Program-made: the position numbers and the translations under genes
Part shown: piece by piece, positions 40,884-49,448 of the stretch
Numbering within the stretch: position 1 is the first letter of the stretch
Layout: each line of letters starts with the position of its first letter
Origin: DATBLY01 sp963705545
GTDB taxonomy: Bacteria > Actinomycetota > UBA4738 > HRBIN12
Direction of reading: 5' to 3'
Length of the DNA stretch: 64,000 nt
Assembly (NCBI GenBank): GCA_963705545.1
Contig: CAVPJX010000001.1
Span: 248,001-312,000 of the forward strand
Notes under the pieces: generated by a model
What the model saw: only the letters and a program-made list of their open reading frames with translations
Database searches by the model: none
Told to the model about the DNA's origin: nothing

Positions 40884-42041
40884 CTACGAGACCGGGATCG
40901 ACTTCTCCGGGTCGACGAACGGCATCGTGACCACCATCGCCGTGCGCGTCCCCCACTCCGACTCGACCGTGACCGCCTGCCCCTCGACGCTGCGGTCGGT
41001 CGGCAACCAGGCATAACCGATGTTCTTGCCCAGTCGTGGGGAATGGATCGCCGAGGTGACCTTCCCGACGCGGGCCCCGTCGACCGTGACCGGCCACTTC
41101 ACGTTGTTCAGGGCCGGGAACGGGTCGCCGTCGATCTCGACGCCGTTGATCCGGCGGCTCACGCCCGCGTCGCGGATCCGCTTCAGGGCGACGATGGACA
41201 GGCAGGCGTCGTCCGGGAGGTCCCACGCGATCAGCCGCTCGAAGCCGAGCTCGAGGGGGTTGTTCTCGTAGGTCATGTCGGCGCCCCAGTTGAAGATGGC
41301 GCCCTCGATCCGGCGGATGTCCGAGGGGCCGGTCGGCTTGATGTTGTAGGCCTCGCCGGCCTTCATCAGCGCCTCGTAGACCTCGGTGCCCTTCGTCGTG
41401 TCCGTCAGGTACACCTCGTAGCCGATCTCCGACGTCCAGCCGGTGCGGGTGACCACGACCGGAGCGCCGGCGATCTCGGCGTTCGTCCACCAGTAGTACT
41501 TCAGGTCGAGGATCCCCTCACCGAGCAGGTCCACCATCAGGTCCTTCGACCTGGGACCTTGCACCTGCAGCGGGGCCACGTCGGCCTCACGGATCGTGAC
41601 GTCGAGGTCCGGGTAGGCGTTCCTCAGGCCGCGCGCCCACAAGAGGGTGTCGCTCGACGCGAGCGCGAACCAGAACGTGTTCTCGTCCATCCTCGTGAGG
41701 ACGGGGTCGTTGATGATCCCGCCGTCGCTGTCCACGACCAGGACGTACTTCGCCTGGCCGACCGCGCACTTCGACAGATCGCGCGGCGTCATCAGCTGGG
41801 CGAACCGGAACCCGTCCGGCCCGCTGATCTCGAGGCATCGCTCCACCGACACGTCCCACAGGGTCACGTCGTTCAGCAGCGTGTCGAACTCGTTCTCGAA
41901 CGTGTCGAAGCGGATCGGGAAGTACATGTGGTTGTAGACCGTGAAGCCCTTCGGCCCGTATCGCTGCGTGGCTTCGTAGTACGGGGTGCGGCGGTTACGC
42001 GCGCCGCGCTGGACTAGGCCCATGTCGAACGGCTCAGCCAT
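40884..42041 (-). CDS. GcvT/DmdA-like THF-dependent demethylase (copy 2)
   Basis: A 385-residue paralogue of copy 1. FTVYNHMYFPIRF, LWDVSVERCLEISGPDG, LMTPRDLSKCAVGQAKYV and GGIINDPVL repeat the same plan, and LMTPRDLSK is very close to DmdA. The C-terminal domain (LGKNIGYAWLP) is the barrel of the GcvT family. ATG 42041 has GAGGAGG upstream and is preferred over an in-frame start 72 nt earlier. Together with copy 1 it could demethylate successive methyl groups, or the two could form a heteromer. Confidence 0.82.
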   Translation of the reverse strand: MAEPFDMGLVQRGARNRRTPYYEATQRYGPKGFTVYNHMYFPIRFDTFENEFDTLLNDVTLWDVSVERCLEISGPDGFRFAQLMTPRDLSKCAVGQAKYVLVVDSDGGIINDPVLTRMDENTFWFALASSDTLLWARGLRNAYPDLDVTIREADVAPLQVQGPRSKDLMVDLLGEGILDLKYYWWTNAEIAGAPVVVTRTGWTSEIGYEVYLTDTTKGTEVYEALMKAGEAYNIKPTGPSDIRRIEGAIFNWGADMTYENNPLELGFERLIAWDLPDDACLSIVALKRIRDAGVSRRINGVEIDGDPFPALNNVKWPVTVDGARVGKVTSAIHSPRLGKNIGYAWLPTDRSVEGQAVTVESEWGTRTAMVVTMPFVDPEKSIPVS

Positions 42042-42176
42042 GCGATCGATCCTCCTCGATGATCCGATCCGGGAACCGTGCGACCCGCGGTCATCCTGCG
42101 AGCGTCCTCGCACGGTCGGTGGGAGCTATCCGCGGCGTATCGTGCGGGACCGCTCGAGGGGTGACAAGAACGCGCC

Positions 42177-42191
42177 TTGACCCGAGGTCAA
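42177..42191. promoter_or_regulatory. palindrome TTGACC-CGA-GGTCAA
   Basis: A perfect repeat in the 192-bp gap between the Rieske gene and demethylase copy 2. Its 12-nt core GACCCGAGGTCA recurs at 43565-43576. It may be a second operator type or a short terminator stem. Confidence 0.45.
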
Positions 42192-42233
42192 CGGCCCGAG
42201 CGCTCGAACGGCCGCGGCGCCAGGGTCGGGAGC

Positions 42234-43424
42234 TCAGGAGGCGACGGCGTCCGCCTCGAGCACCTGCGGCGGCCTGCCCGCCCGGCCGTCCAGGTATCCC
42301 CGCGCGACCATCGCCATGAAGATATGGACCTCGTCCTCGTTCCACGCGAACGGGCCTTGCCGGTACTCGCTCGAGCGCAGGCCGCGCGTCACGGACTCGC
42401 AGGCGTTCCAGTCCTCTCGGTTCGTGATGTCCCAGAACTCACTCGCGTACGCGGGCGAGAAGCCATCGCGATCCCGCGCCTCCGGTGGGAAGAGCCACTG
42501 GCAGTCGACCTTCGTTTCCGTGGGGCCGAGCGGCTCGAACCGATGCGCCATCACGTAGTCCGGGTGCAAGCTGATCAACAAGTTCGGGAACAGGCCGAAG
42601 TAGTAGACCTCGCGTACCTGCCGGTCGGAGAGGCCGCGGATCCGGACCCCCCCGCTCTCCCCCGTGAGGGACATCGTCGCCGCGAAGTCCTTCAGCTGCA
42701 TCGAGCCGCCCACCCACATCCCCTCGTGGGGGAAGTTCTCCCCCGAGTCGACCGGGGTCACGTCGCACAGGGCGGGATGGATGCTCGGGCAGTGGTAGCA
42801 CTCGTGGTAGTTCTCCGTGATCGTCTTCCAGTTCGCGTGGATCACGTAGTCGTGCGTCTCCCCCACGAACATCCGGCCGATCTCCCACGGACCGAGCAGC
42901 TCGTCGAGGTTGCCGACGTAGGTCGCGAGATCCTCGACGTCGCCCGAGGCGTTCACGAACACCCATCCGTTCCACTCGGCCACACGCGCGGGGATCAGCG
43001 GGTGCTCCGCCTTGTCGAAGCCCGGCACGTCGCCGAACCGGGGCGCACCCTTCAGCGCTCCGTCGAGCCCGTACACCCACGAGTGATACGGACACTTGAT
43101 GGCCCGCATCGTCCGCTGGGTCCCGGGCTCCAGGAGCTCATGACCGCGGTGGCGGCACGCGTTGTGGAAGCCGCGCAGCCGCCCGTCGGCGTCCCGCACC
43201 AGGAGGATGCCCTCCTCCCCGACACGGATCGCGGATTGGTCTCCCGGGTCACGCAAAGCGTCGCCACGCCCGACGCAGACCCATCCGGCCCCGAAGAACG
43301 CTTCCTGCTCCCACGCGAAGACCTCCGCGGAGAGGTAGGCCTCCGCCGGCAGGGTCCGGCTGTGGCCCAAGGTCGGTGCCAGGACGGGCCGCAACAATTC
43401 CTCGGCGATCGGTGCACGCGACAT
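42234..43424 (-). CDS. Rieske non-heme iron oxygenase, alpha subunit
   Basis: A 396-residue ring-hydroxylating-type oxygenase. The [2Fe-2S] centre is CRHRGHE and CPYHSW, the mononuclear iron site is ENYHECYHCPSIHP with a late Asp. The plan resembles the N-demethylating enzymes for glycine betaine, stachydrine and carnitine-type quaternary amines. It needs a reductase, not present here. GAGGAGGTC precedes ATG 43424, and a perfect operator palindrome lies 71-90 nt upstream. The two demethylase-like genes follow on the same strand. Confidence 0.9.
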   Translation of the reverse strand: MSRAPIAEELLRPVLAPTLGHSRTLPAEAYLSAEVFAWEQEAFFGAGWVCVGRGDALRDPGDQSAIRVGEEGILLVRDADGRLRGFHNACRHRGHELLEPGTQRTMRAIKCPYHSWVYGLDGALKGAPRFGDVPGFDKAEHPLIPARVAEWNGWVFVNASGDVEDLATYVGNLDELLGPWEIGRMFVGETHDYVIHANWKTITENYHECYHCPSIHPALCDVTPVDSGENFPHEGMWVGGSMQLKDFAATMSLTGESGGVRIRGLSDRQVREVYYFGLFPNLLISLHPDYVMAHRFEPLGPTETKVDCQWLFPPEARDRDGFSPAYASEFWDITNREDWNACESVTRGLRSSEYRQGPFAWNEDEVHIFMAMVARGYLDGRAGRPPQVLEADAVAS

Positions 43425-43494
43425 CGGACGACCTCCTCGGACGGCGGGGCGGGACGGGTAGCCCGGACGGTGCCGACGTCAGGGCCGACCGATG

Positions 43495-43514
43495 GTTTGA
43501 ACGCCCGTTCAAAC
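43495..43514. promoter_or_regulatory. operator palindrome GTTTGAACG-CC-CGTTCAAAC
   Basis: Nine perfectly paired bases on each side. It resembles the site at 40755-40774. It also contains GAAC-N4-GTTC, the core of a gram-positive LexA box, so two readings are possible. Confidence 0.65.
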
Positions 43515-43557
43515 GCTGCCCAGAGTCTAGCAACGAGCCCCTACGAGAGGGTAGCGC

Positions 43558-43581
43558 CGTCCTCGACCCGAGGTCAGGACG
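43558..43581. terminator. imperfect hairpin with core GACCCGAGGTCA
   Basis: CGTCCT and GACC pair with GGTC and AGGACG around a single bulge. It lies 15 nt after the amidohydrolase stop on the minus strand. The 12-nt core is identical to that at 42179-42190. Confidence 0.4.
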
Positions 43582-43595
43582 ACGCCACCCACGCT

Positions 43596-45275
43596 TCAGC
43601 TGGTCCCGTCGGCCTCGTAGACGTTCTCGCCCTCGAGGAACGTGTACGCGACGTTCGCGTCGGCGATCCGCTCGGCCGGCTCGGCGAAGATGTCCCGGTC
43701 CAGCACGACCAGGTCGGCCAGCTTGCCCACCTCGATCGAGCCTGTTTCCTGGTCGAGATGGTTCACGTAGGCCGACCCGATCGTGAAGGCCGCGACCGCG
43801 GTGGGCAGGTCGATGCGCTCGTCCGGGAGGAACGGCTCCATCGGAACGTCGTCGCTCGCATAGACGTAGCCGCTCGGCTCCGTCCGGTTCACCGCGACGT
43901 GCATCTCCGCGAGCGGATCGGGCGAGGAAACCGACCAATCGCTCCCGAACGCGAGCACCGCGCCCGCCCGATGGAGGCTCGCGAACGGGTACTGCCAACC
44001 GGTGCGCTCCTCGCCGATGAACGGGATCGTCAGATGGACCATGCTCCCCTCCAGCATCGCCCACAGAGGCTGCCCGTTCGCCACGACGTTCAGACGCCGG
44101 AATCGCGGGACGTCGTCCGGGTGTACGACCTGGATGTGCGCGAGGTGGTGCCGGTTGTCGCTCGCGTCGTTCGCCGCCCGCGCTGCCTCGATCGCATCGA
44201 GCGCCTCGCGCACCGCCCGGTCCGCGAGTGCATGGAAGTGCACCTGGAACCCCTCGGCGTCGAGTCGCGTGACGACCTCCTTCAGGAACCCCGGCTCGAC
44301 GAACGAGATCCCGGTGTTGTCCGTGGGGTGCCCGTGGGCGTCGAGGTAGGGCGTCAGCGTCGCGGCCGTGCCGTTCTCGATCACGCCGTCCTGCATGATC
44401 TTCACGCTCGTCGCCTGGAACCGGCCGACGCGGCCGTTCGCACGGAGGTCCAGCAGATCCTCGACCTGTTCCATCCCGAGCTGTCGCTGCCACCAGAGCG
44501 CGCCGACCACGCGCGCGCTCAACTCGTCGCGAGCTGCCGCGTCCACGTAGGTGCCGTAGCTGCGGTAGAGGAGGTCGACGTCCACGATCGCGTCCTGCCA
44601 CGCGGTGATGCCGAAGCCGTTCAGGAATCGCTGCGCAACCCGCAGTCCCTCGGCGCGCATCTCGGGCGACTCGACCGGGGCGAGGACCGAGACGGCGGCC
44701 ATCGCTCCCTCCTGCAGCGTGCCCTGCGGTTCGCCGGCGTCGTCCCGCTCGATCCGGCCGTCGGGAGGGTCCGGTGTTTCCGCCGTGATGCCGGCGAGCT
44801 CGAGGGCGCGCGAGTTCACCCACGCCGAGTGGCCGTCCCGGCTCGGCAGGTACGCCGGCCGGTCGGGGATCAGGGCGTCGAGGGTGCCCTTCGACGGGCG
44901 CCCGCCCGGGAACACGTCCATCGACCACCCGCTGCCGAGCAGCCAGGGATCGTCGGGGTGCGCTTGGGCGAAGGTCCGGATGATCCGCTCGTAGTCCGCG
45001 AGCGAGTAGGCGTCGGTCAGGTCGCAGCGGAGCATCTCGACGCCGCTCGCGACCGGGTGCGCGTGGGCGTCCTGGAACCCGGGCAGCAGGAGGCGTCCTG
45101 CGAGGTTGACCACCTCGGTGTGGGTATCGACGAACGGCCGGACGTCTTCGTCCGAGCCCACCGCCACGATCCGGCCATCCCTCACCGCGACCGCGCGCGC
45201 CCAGCTCCGGACCGCATCCACCGTGTAGACCGGTCCCCCGACGAACGCCAGGTCGGCCGCGCCGTTCCCACTCAT
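43596..45275 (-). CDS. amidohydrolase family 3 protein (YtcJ-like)
   Basis: A 559-residue metal-dependent hydrolase. PGFQDAHAHP is the first metal motif, SVKIMQDGVIENGTA the carbamoyl/Lys region, QVHFHALADRAVR and HHLAHIQVV the His ligands, and LAFGSDWSVSSPDP the last Asp. The C-terminal composite domain is GSIEVGKLADLVVLDRDIF. It hydrolyses an unknown amide or formamide. Only about 30% resemblance by eye to the amidohydrolase at 10616, so it is not a recent duplicate. It lies upstream of the Rieske cluster, same strand. Confidence 0.87.
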   Translation of the reverse strand: MSGNGAADLAFVGGPVYTVDAVRSWARAVAVRDGRIVAVGSDEDVRPFVDTHTEVVNLAGRLLLPGFQDAHAHPVASGVEMLRCDLTDAYSLADYERIIRTFAQAHPDDPWLLGSGWSMDVFPGGRPSKGTLDALIPDRPAYLPSRDGHSAWVNSRALELAGITAETPDPPDGRIERDDAGEPQGTLQEGAMAAVSVLAPVESPEMRAEGLRVAQRFLNGFGITAWQDAIVDVDLLYRSYGTYVDAAARDELSARVVGALWWQRQLGMEQVEDLLDLRANGRVGRFQATSVKIMQDGVIENGTAATLTPYLDAHGHPTDNTGISFVEPGFLKEVVTRLDAEGFQVHFHALADRAVREALDAIEAARAANDASDNRHHLAHIQVVHPDDVPRFRRLNVVANGQPLWAMLEGSMVHLTIPFIGEERTGWQYPFASLHRAGAVLAFGSDWSVSSPDPLAEMHVAVNRTEPSGYVYASDDVPMEPFLPDERIDLPTAVAAFTIGSAYVNHLDQETGSIEVGKLADLVVLDRDIFAEPAERIADANVAYTFLEGENVYEADGTS

Positions 45276-45322
45276 CCAGGTCCCCTCCGGCTCGTTCGGA
45301 CGCGAAGCTTAGCGTCCCGGGC

Positions 45323-46918
45323 TCACGCCAAGGCAACCAGTTCCAGCAGGTCGTCGCTCCAGAAGTCCAGCGTGCCGTCGGGCATCGTCAGAACCCGCTC
45401 GGGTCGCAGCGCCTGCACGAATCCCGTGTCGTGGCTGACGATCACCATCGCGCCGGGCCACCCCTGCAACGCTTCCGCGATCGCGGTGCGCGACGGCGGA
45501 TCGAGGTTGTTCGTGGGCTCGTCGAGCAGCAGCAGGTTCTTCCGCCCGGCGACGAGCTGAGCCAGCGCGAGCTTCGTCTTCTCGCCACCCGAGAGCGTGC
45601 CGGCGTCTTGGAACGCCACGTCACCGACCAAGCGGAACATCCCGAGCAGCGAGCGCAGCGCCTGATCGTCGGCGGGCGACTCCGCGCGCATGTGCTGGAG
45701 CACGTCCACCCCGTCGCGGATCCCTTCGTGCTCCTGCGCGTAGTAGCCCGCGTGCACGCCGTGGCCGAACCGGAACGATCCCGCATCGGGCTCCGACTCC
45801 CCCGCCAGGATCCGCAGCAGGCTCGTCTTGCCGGCACCGTTCAGGCCCATGATCAGCAACCGCTCGCCGCGTCCGACGTCGAACGAGACGTCCTCGAAGA
45901 CGGGCGGGCCGCCGTAGCCCTTCGTCAGGCCCTCGGCCTGCAGCACGACCTTGCCGCAGTGCGGCGGCTCCGGGAACCGGAACGTGACGCGCTTCTCGCG
46001 CGTCGGCCCGGTCACGCGCTTCTCCTCGAGCTTCGCCACGCGCGTGTCGAGGGTCTTCGCTTTCCTCGCCCGCTTGGCGGTCTGGCCGCGCATCGAGTCG
46101 GCGAGCGTCTTCAGCCGCCGGATCTCCTGGTCCTGGCGCTCGGCGATCGCGCCGAGGCGGATCTCATCCTGCCTGCGGGCCTCCCGGTAGCGTGAGTAGG
46201 TCCCGCGGTACTCGACGATCCCGTCGAGGTCGAGGTGCAGGATCCGCGTGATCGAAGCGTCCAGCAGCGCCAGATCGTGGCTCACGACGATCAGGCCGCC
46301 ACGGTACGAGGCGAGGAACCGCATCAGCCACAGCTTCGCGTCGGCGTCGAGGTGGTTCGTCGGTTCGTCGAGGAACAGGAGATCGGAGCCACCGAACAGG
46401 ATCCGCGCGAGCTCGAGGCGCCGGCGCTCCCCGCCCGAGAGCGCTCGTACCGGGAGCGCGAGTCGATCGTCGCCGAGTCCGAGCCCCGCCGTGATCGTGC
46501 GCGCCTCGGACTCGGCTTGATAGCCCCCGAGTCCTCGGTACTCCTCCTCCACCCGAGCGAACCGCTCCACGTTGCGGTCCGCGTGCGACTCCTCGAGCGC
46601 GATCCTCGCCTTCTCGAGGCGCCGCGCCAGCTCGACCAGGTCCCGAGCCGCGAGGATGTGCTCCAGGGCCACCGACGCGTCGTCGGCGCGGTGCTGTCGC
46701 GGGTCCTGGCGCAGGTACCCGACGCGGCCGCGCCGGACGACGGAGCCGGCGATCGGGAGCTCCTCGCCGGCCAGGACGCGCAGCAGGCTCGTCTTCCCGG
46801 CGCCGTTACGCCCGACGACGCCGACCTTGTCGCCGGTCCCCAGCCCGAAGGTCAGGTCGTGGACGACGACCCGCCCGCCGACCTCGACCGACAGGTCCCG
46901 GACCTCGAGAGTGGTCAT
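45323..46918 (-). CDS. ABC-F family ATP-binding protein
   Basis: A 531-residue tandem ATPase without membrane helices. Domain 1 has GRNGAGKTS, LSGGERRRLELA and LLFLDEPTNHLD; domain 2 has GLNGAGKTS, LSGGEKTKLALA and LLLLDEPTNNLD. The linker between them is the charged P-site tRNA-interaction helix pair. ABC-F proteins act on ribosomes (EttA, Uup) or protect against antibiotics; the short linker and lack of a long extension favour a housekeeping role. ATG 46918 starts MTTLEVRDLSVEVGG. The gap 46919-47133 holds nothing I recognise. Confidence 0.9.
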   Translation of the reverse strand: MTTLEVRDLSVEVGGRVVVHDLTFGLGTGDKVGVVGRNGAGKTSLLRVLAGEELPIAGSVVRRGRVGYLRQDPRQHRADDASVALEHILAARDLVELARRLEKARIALEESHADRNVERFARVEEEYRGLGGYQAESEARTITAGLGLGDDRLALPVRALSGGERRRLELARILFGGSDLLFLDEPTNHLDADAKLWLMRFLASYRGGLIVVSHDLALLDASITRILHLDLDGIVEYRGTYSRYREARRQDEIRLGAIAERQDQEIRRLKTLADSMRGQTAKRARKAKTLDTRVAKLEEKRVTGPTREKRVTFRFPEPPHCGKVVLQAEGLTKGYGGPPVFEDVSFDVGRGERLLIMGLNGAGKTSLLRILAGESEPDAGSFRFGHGVHAGYYAQEHEGIRDGVDVLQHMRAESPADDQALRSLLGMFRLVGDVAFQDAGTLSGGEKTKLALAQLVAGRKNLLLLDEPTNNLDPPSRTAIAEALQGWPGAMVIVSHDTGFVQALRPERVLTMPDGTLDFWSDDLLELVALA

Positions 46919-47133
46919 CGCCGCCGCCTCGAGCGGGGAGGCACGCCGGAGCACACCGAACGGCGGGTGATGCGGGGGCTGATCCGGGAACCGGGGCTGA
47001 ACATCGAGGTGACCTCCTGGGACGTCGACGGACTCGGCGCCGGGTCGGCGGCCGGTCGTACTGCGAGGACGTCACCTCAACTCATCCGCCAGCGAGTGTA
47101 CCCCTCGGGCGGACCCGGCGGAAGCAGCCCCGA

Positions 47134-48474
47134 TCAGCCGGTCCGGGCGACTGCGTAGAGCTCCCACGCGCCGGGAACACCCTTCAGGCGGTGGGTCCCA
47201 CGAGGCAGGAACCGCACGTCGGACCCCACGACGAGGTCGGCCACGGTGCGGGAGACCAGGATCTCGTTCGCCTCGGCCAGGGCGCCGACCCGTGCTCCGA
47301 TCACGACCCCCAGCCCGCCGATCCTGTCCGCCATTCGCTCGCACTCACCCGTATGGATCCCGACGCGGATCCTGAGATCGATCCGTTCGAGCGCATCGAT
47401 GAGCGCCGAGGCGCATCCGATGGCCCGCGCGGGCCCGTCGAAGGTGACGAAGAACCCGTCGCCGGCGGTATCGATCTCGCGTCCAGCGGAACGGTCGACC
47501 TCCCGCCGAACCACCTCGTAGAAGACCGCCAACAGATCACCCCAGCGCCGGTCCCCCAGCTCGGCGTTCCTGCTCGTCGAGTCGACGATGTCGATGAACA
47601 TCACGGTCGCGACCACTCGGTCCGGCTCGGCGCGACCACGCACGCCGGTGAGGAACTCCTGGATCTCGTCGGCGGCGTCGTCGCTGCCCACCCAGGGCCA
47701 GTGGTCGGCGCCTTCGAGTTCGACGAACCTCGCGCCCGGCACGTGGTCGGCGATGTACCTACCTTCCTCCACCGGCGTGCATCGGTCGTCGCGCTTGTGT
47801 AGCACGAGCGTGGGGACGTGGATCGAAGGGAGGATGTCGCGGACGTCCATCTGCAGCATCATCCGCACGAGGGACACGGCCGCGCCGGGACTCACCGACA
47901 GGCGCTCGAGCTTCGCGTACCAGTCGACGTACCGCTGGTCACCTGCCAACGAGGGGGCGAAGTCCTCCAGGTACAGGACGCCGCGACCCCAGTTCTCCTC
48001 GATCTCGTCGATCCACTCCGCACTCTCGGGGTCGGGCACCCACGGGTAGATGGGACCACCGTGGCCCTCGCCTGCGAACGAGCCGTACGCGATCACCGCC
48101 TGGGTCCGCTCCGGGTATGTCGCGGCGAACAGCAAGGCAACCGCGCCCGTCTCCGACAGACCCATGATCGCCGCGCGCTCCGACCCCACCGTGTCCAATA
48201 ACGACGCGATGTCGTTGGCCCTGTCCTCGAGCAGTGGCGCGCGCTCGTCGGGAGGACGATCCGACATCCCGGTCCCTCGCTTGTCGAACACGATCAGGCG
48301 CGAGAACGACGCCAGCCGACGGAGGAACCGCGCCATGTTCGGCTCCTCCCACGAGTGCTCGAGGTGCGACACGAACCCCGGTGACACCACGAGGTCGAGG
48401 TTCGCCTCGCCGAGGACCTGGTAGGCGATGTGGACGCCGTCGGCACTCCGGGAGTAGCGCGTCTCCGGGACCAC
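47134..48474 (-). CDS. alpha/beta hydrolase fused to class III nucleotide cyclase
   Basis: A 446-residue fusion. The N-terminal part is an alpha/beta hydrolase with nucleophile elbow MGLSETGAVALL and the late HW (GADHWPW). The C-terminal part from about residue 270 is a class III cyclase with metal Asp in MFIDIVDST and IDTAGDGFFVTF and the HTGECER segment. It probably makes cAMP in response to a ligand bound by the hydrolase-like domain. GTG 48474 (CGGAG upstream) is preferred over TTG 48510. It is divergent from the cyclase-family gene. Confidence 0.85.
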   Translation of the reverse strand: MVPETRYSRSADGVHIAYQVLGEANLDLVVSPGFVSHLEHSWEEPNMARFLRRLASFSRLIVFDKRGTGMSDRPPDERAPLLEDRANDIASLLDTVGSERAAIMGLSETGAVALLFAATYPERTQAVIAYGSFAGEGHGGPIYPWVPDPESAEWIDEIEENWGRGVLYLEDFAPSLAGDQRYVDWYAKLERLSVSPGAAVSLVRMMLQMDVRDILPSIHVPTLVLHKRDDRCTPVEEGRYIADHVPGARFVELEGADHWPWVGSDDAADEIQEFLTGVRGRAEPDRVVATVMFIDIVDSTSRNAELGDRRWGDLLAVFYEVVRREVDRSAGREIDTAGDGFFVTFDGPARAIGCASALIDALERIDLRIRVGIHTGECERMADRIGGLGVVIGARVGALAEANEILVSRTVADLVVGSDVRFLPRGTHRLKGVPGAWELYAVARTG

Positions 48475-48590
48475 GGTCGGAGTCTCCGTCGAAGCCGACG
48501 GTCCGCGCAACCACGGGCGGAGGCCGCGTTTGCGCCGCCCTCGGGGCCGGTGCCACGATCGACGATCGGAGCTCGAAGGGGGCGGGAGGC

Positions 48591-49433
48591 ATGGGTACAG
48601 GGATGTCGCGCCGGACCGTGGTGGCGATCGTCGTGGGTGTGGCGGCGGTCGCGTTCGCCCTCGGGTCAGTCCTAGCGGCCGGGGCGGCTCGCCCAGAGGC
48701 GGCCGCGCCGCCGGGGTTCGCGGACGCGGTGCTGCTCAGCCATGTGAACAACCCGTCGAAGACACCGGGGTTCCCAGGCGATCCGGTGTTCCGGTTGCAG
48801 ACCTCGTTCACGGTCCATCACGACGGCTACTACCTCCAGTACGTGCACGAGGGCGAGCACACCGGCACGCACTACAGCGCGCCGTGCCACTTCCACGAGG
48901 ACGAGATCTGCGCGCCCAGGCTGGGCGCCGACGACCTGGTGCTCCCCGCCGTCGTGATCGACGTGCGCGGGCAGGTGGCTGACGACGTGGACTACGAGAT
49001 CACCGTCGCGGATCTGGAGGCCTGGGAGGAGGCGCACGGGCCGATGCCGGCCGATGCCGCCGTGCTCGCCTTGACCGGCTGCGATGCGTTCTGGGGCCCG
49101 TCGGCGCGTAAGGACGAGCCGACGTACTACAACTGCGGGACGACGGGCGCGTTCCACCAGCCCGGCTTCTCGCTCGAGGCGGTGCAGTGGTTGATCGATT
49201 CGGGCGTCCTGGGCGAGCGCGGGGCGCTCGGGATCGACACGTTCGGGCCGGATCCGGGGACCGATCCCGATTTCCTGGAGACGGCGCTGACGCTCGATGC
49301 CCACCGTTTGACCCTCGAGAACCTGACGAACATCGACCGGCTCCCGGCGATCGGCGCCTGGATCGTGATCGGAGGGCCGCGCAACGCGAAGGGCTCGGGT
49401 GGGCCGGGATCGATCGTGGCGCTCGTGCCCTGA
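48591..49433 (+). CDS. exported cyclase-family hydrolase (kynurenine formamidase fold)
   Basis: A 280-residue protein with an N-terminal membrane/signal helix (VVAIVVGVAAVAFALGSVLAAG). The metal motif HxGTHxDxPxH reads HTGTHYSAPCH here, so the Asp is replaced by Ser. ADAAVLALTGCDAFW and RGALGIDTFGPDPG are later family blocks. Members hydrolyse N-formyl or ring amides; the substrate is unknown and activity may differ because of the Asp change. The start could also be the ATG at 48603. Confidence 0.8.
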   Translation: MGTGMSRRTVVAIVVGVAAVAFALGSVLAAGAARPEAAAPPGFADAVLLSHVNNPSKTPGFPGDPVFRLQTSFTVHHDGYYLQYVHEGEHTGTHYSAPCHFHEDEICAPRLGADDLVLPAVVIDVRGQVADDVDYEITVADLEAWEEAHGPMPADAAVLALTGCDAFWGPSARKDEPTYYNCGTTGAFHQPGFSLEAVQWLIDSGVLGERGALGIDTFGPDPGTDPDFLETALTLDAHRLTLENLTNIDRLPAIGAWIVIGGPRNAKGSGGPGSIVALVP

Positions 49434-49448
49434 CGTCGATCCCGAGGG

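Noticed and set aside
43495..43514. LexA SOS box (GAAC-N4-GTTC core)
   Set aside because: The flanks are TTT/AAA rather than C/G, the similar site at 40755 lacks GAAC, and the genes served are catabolic, so a TetR-type operator fits better. Not fully excluded.
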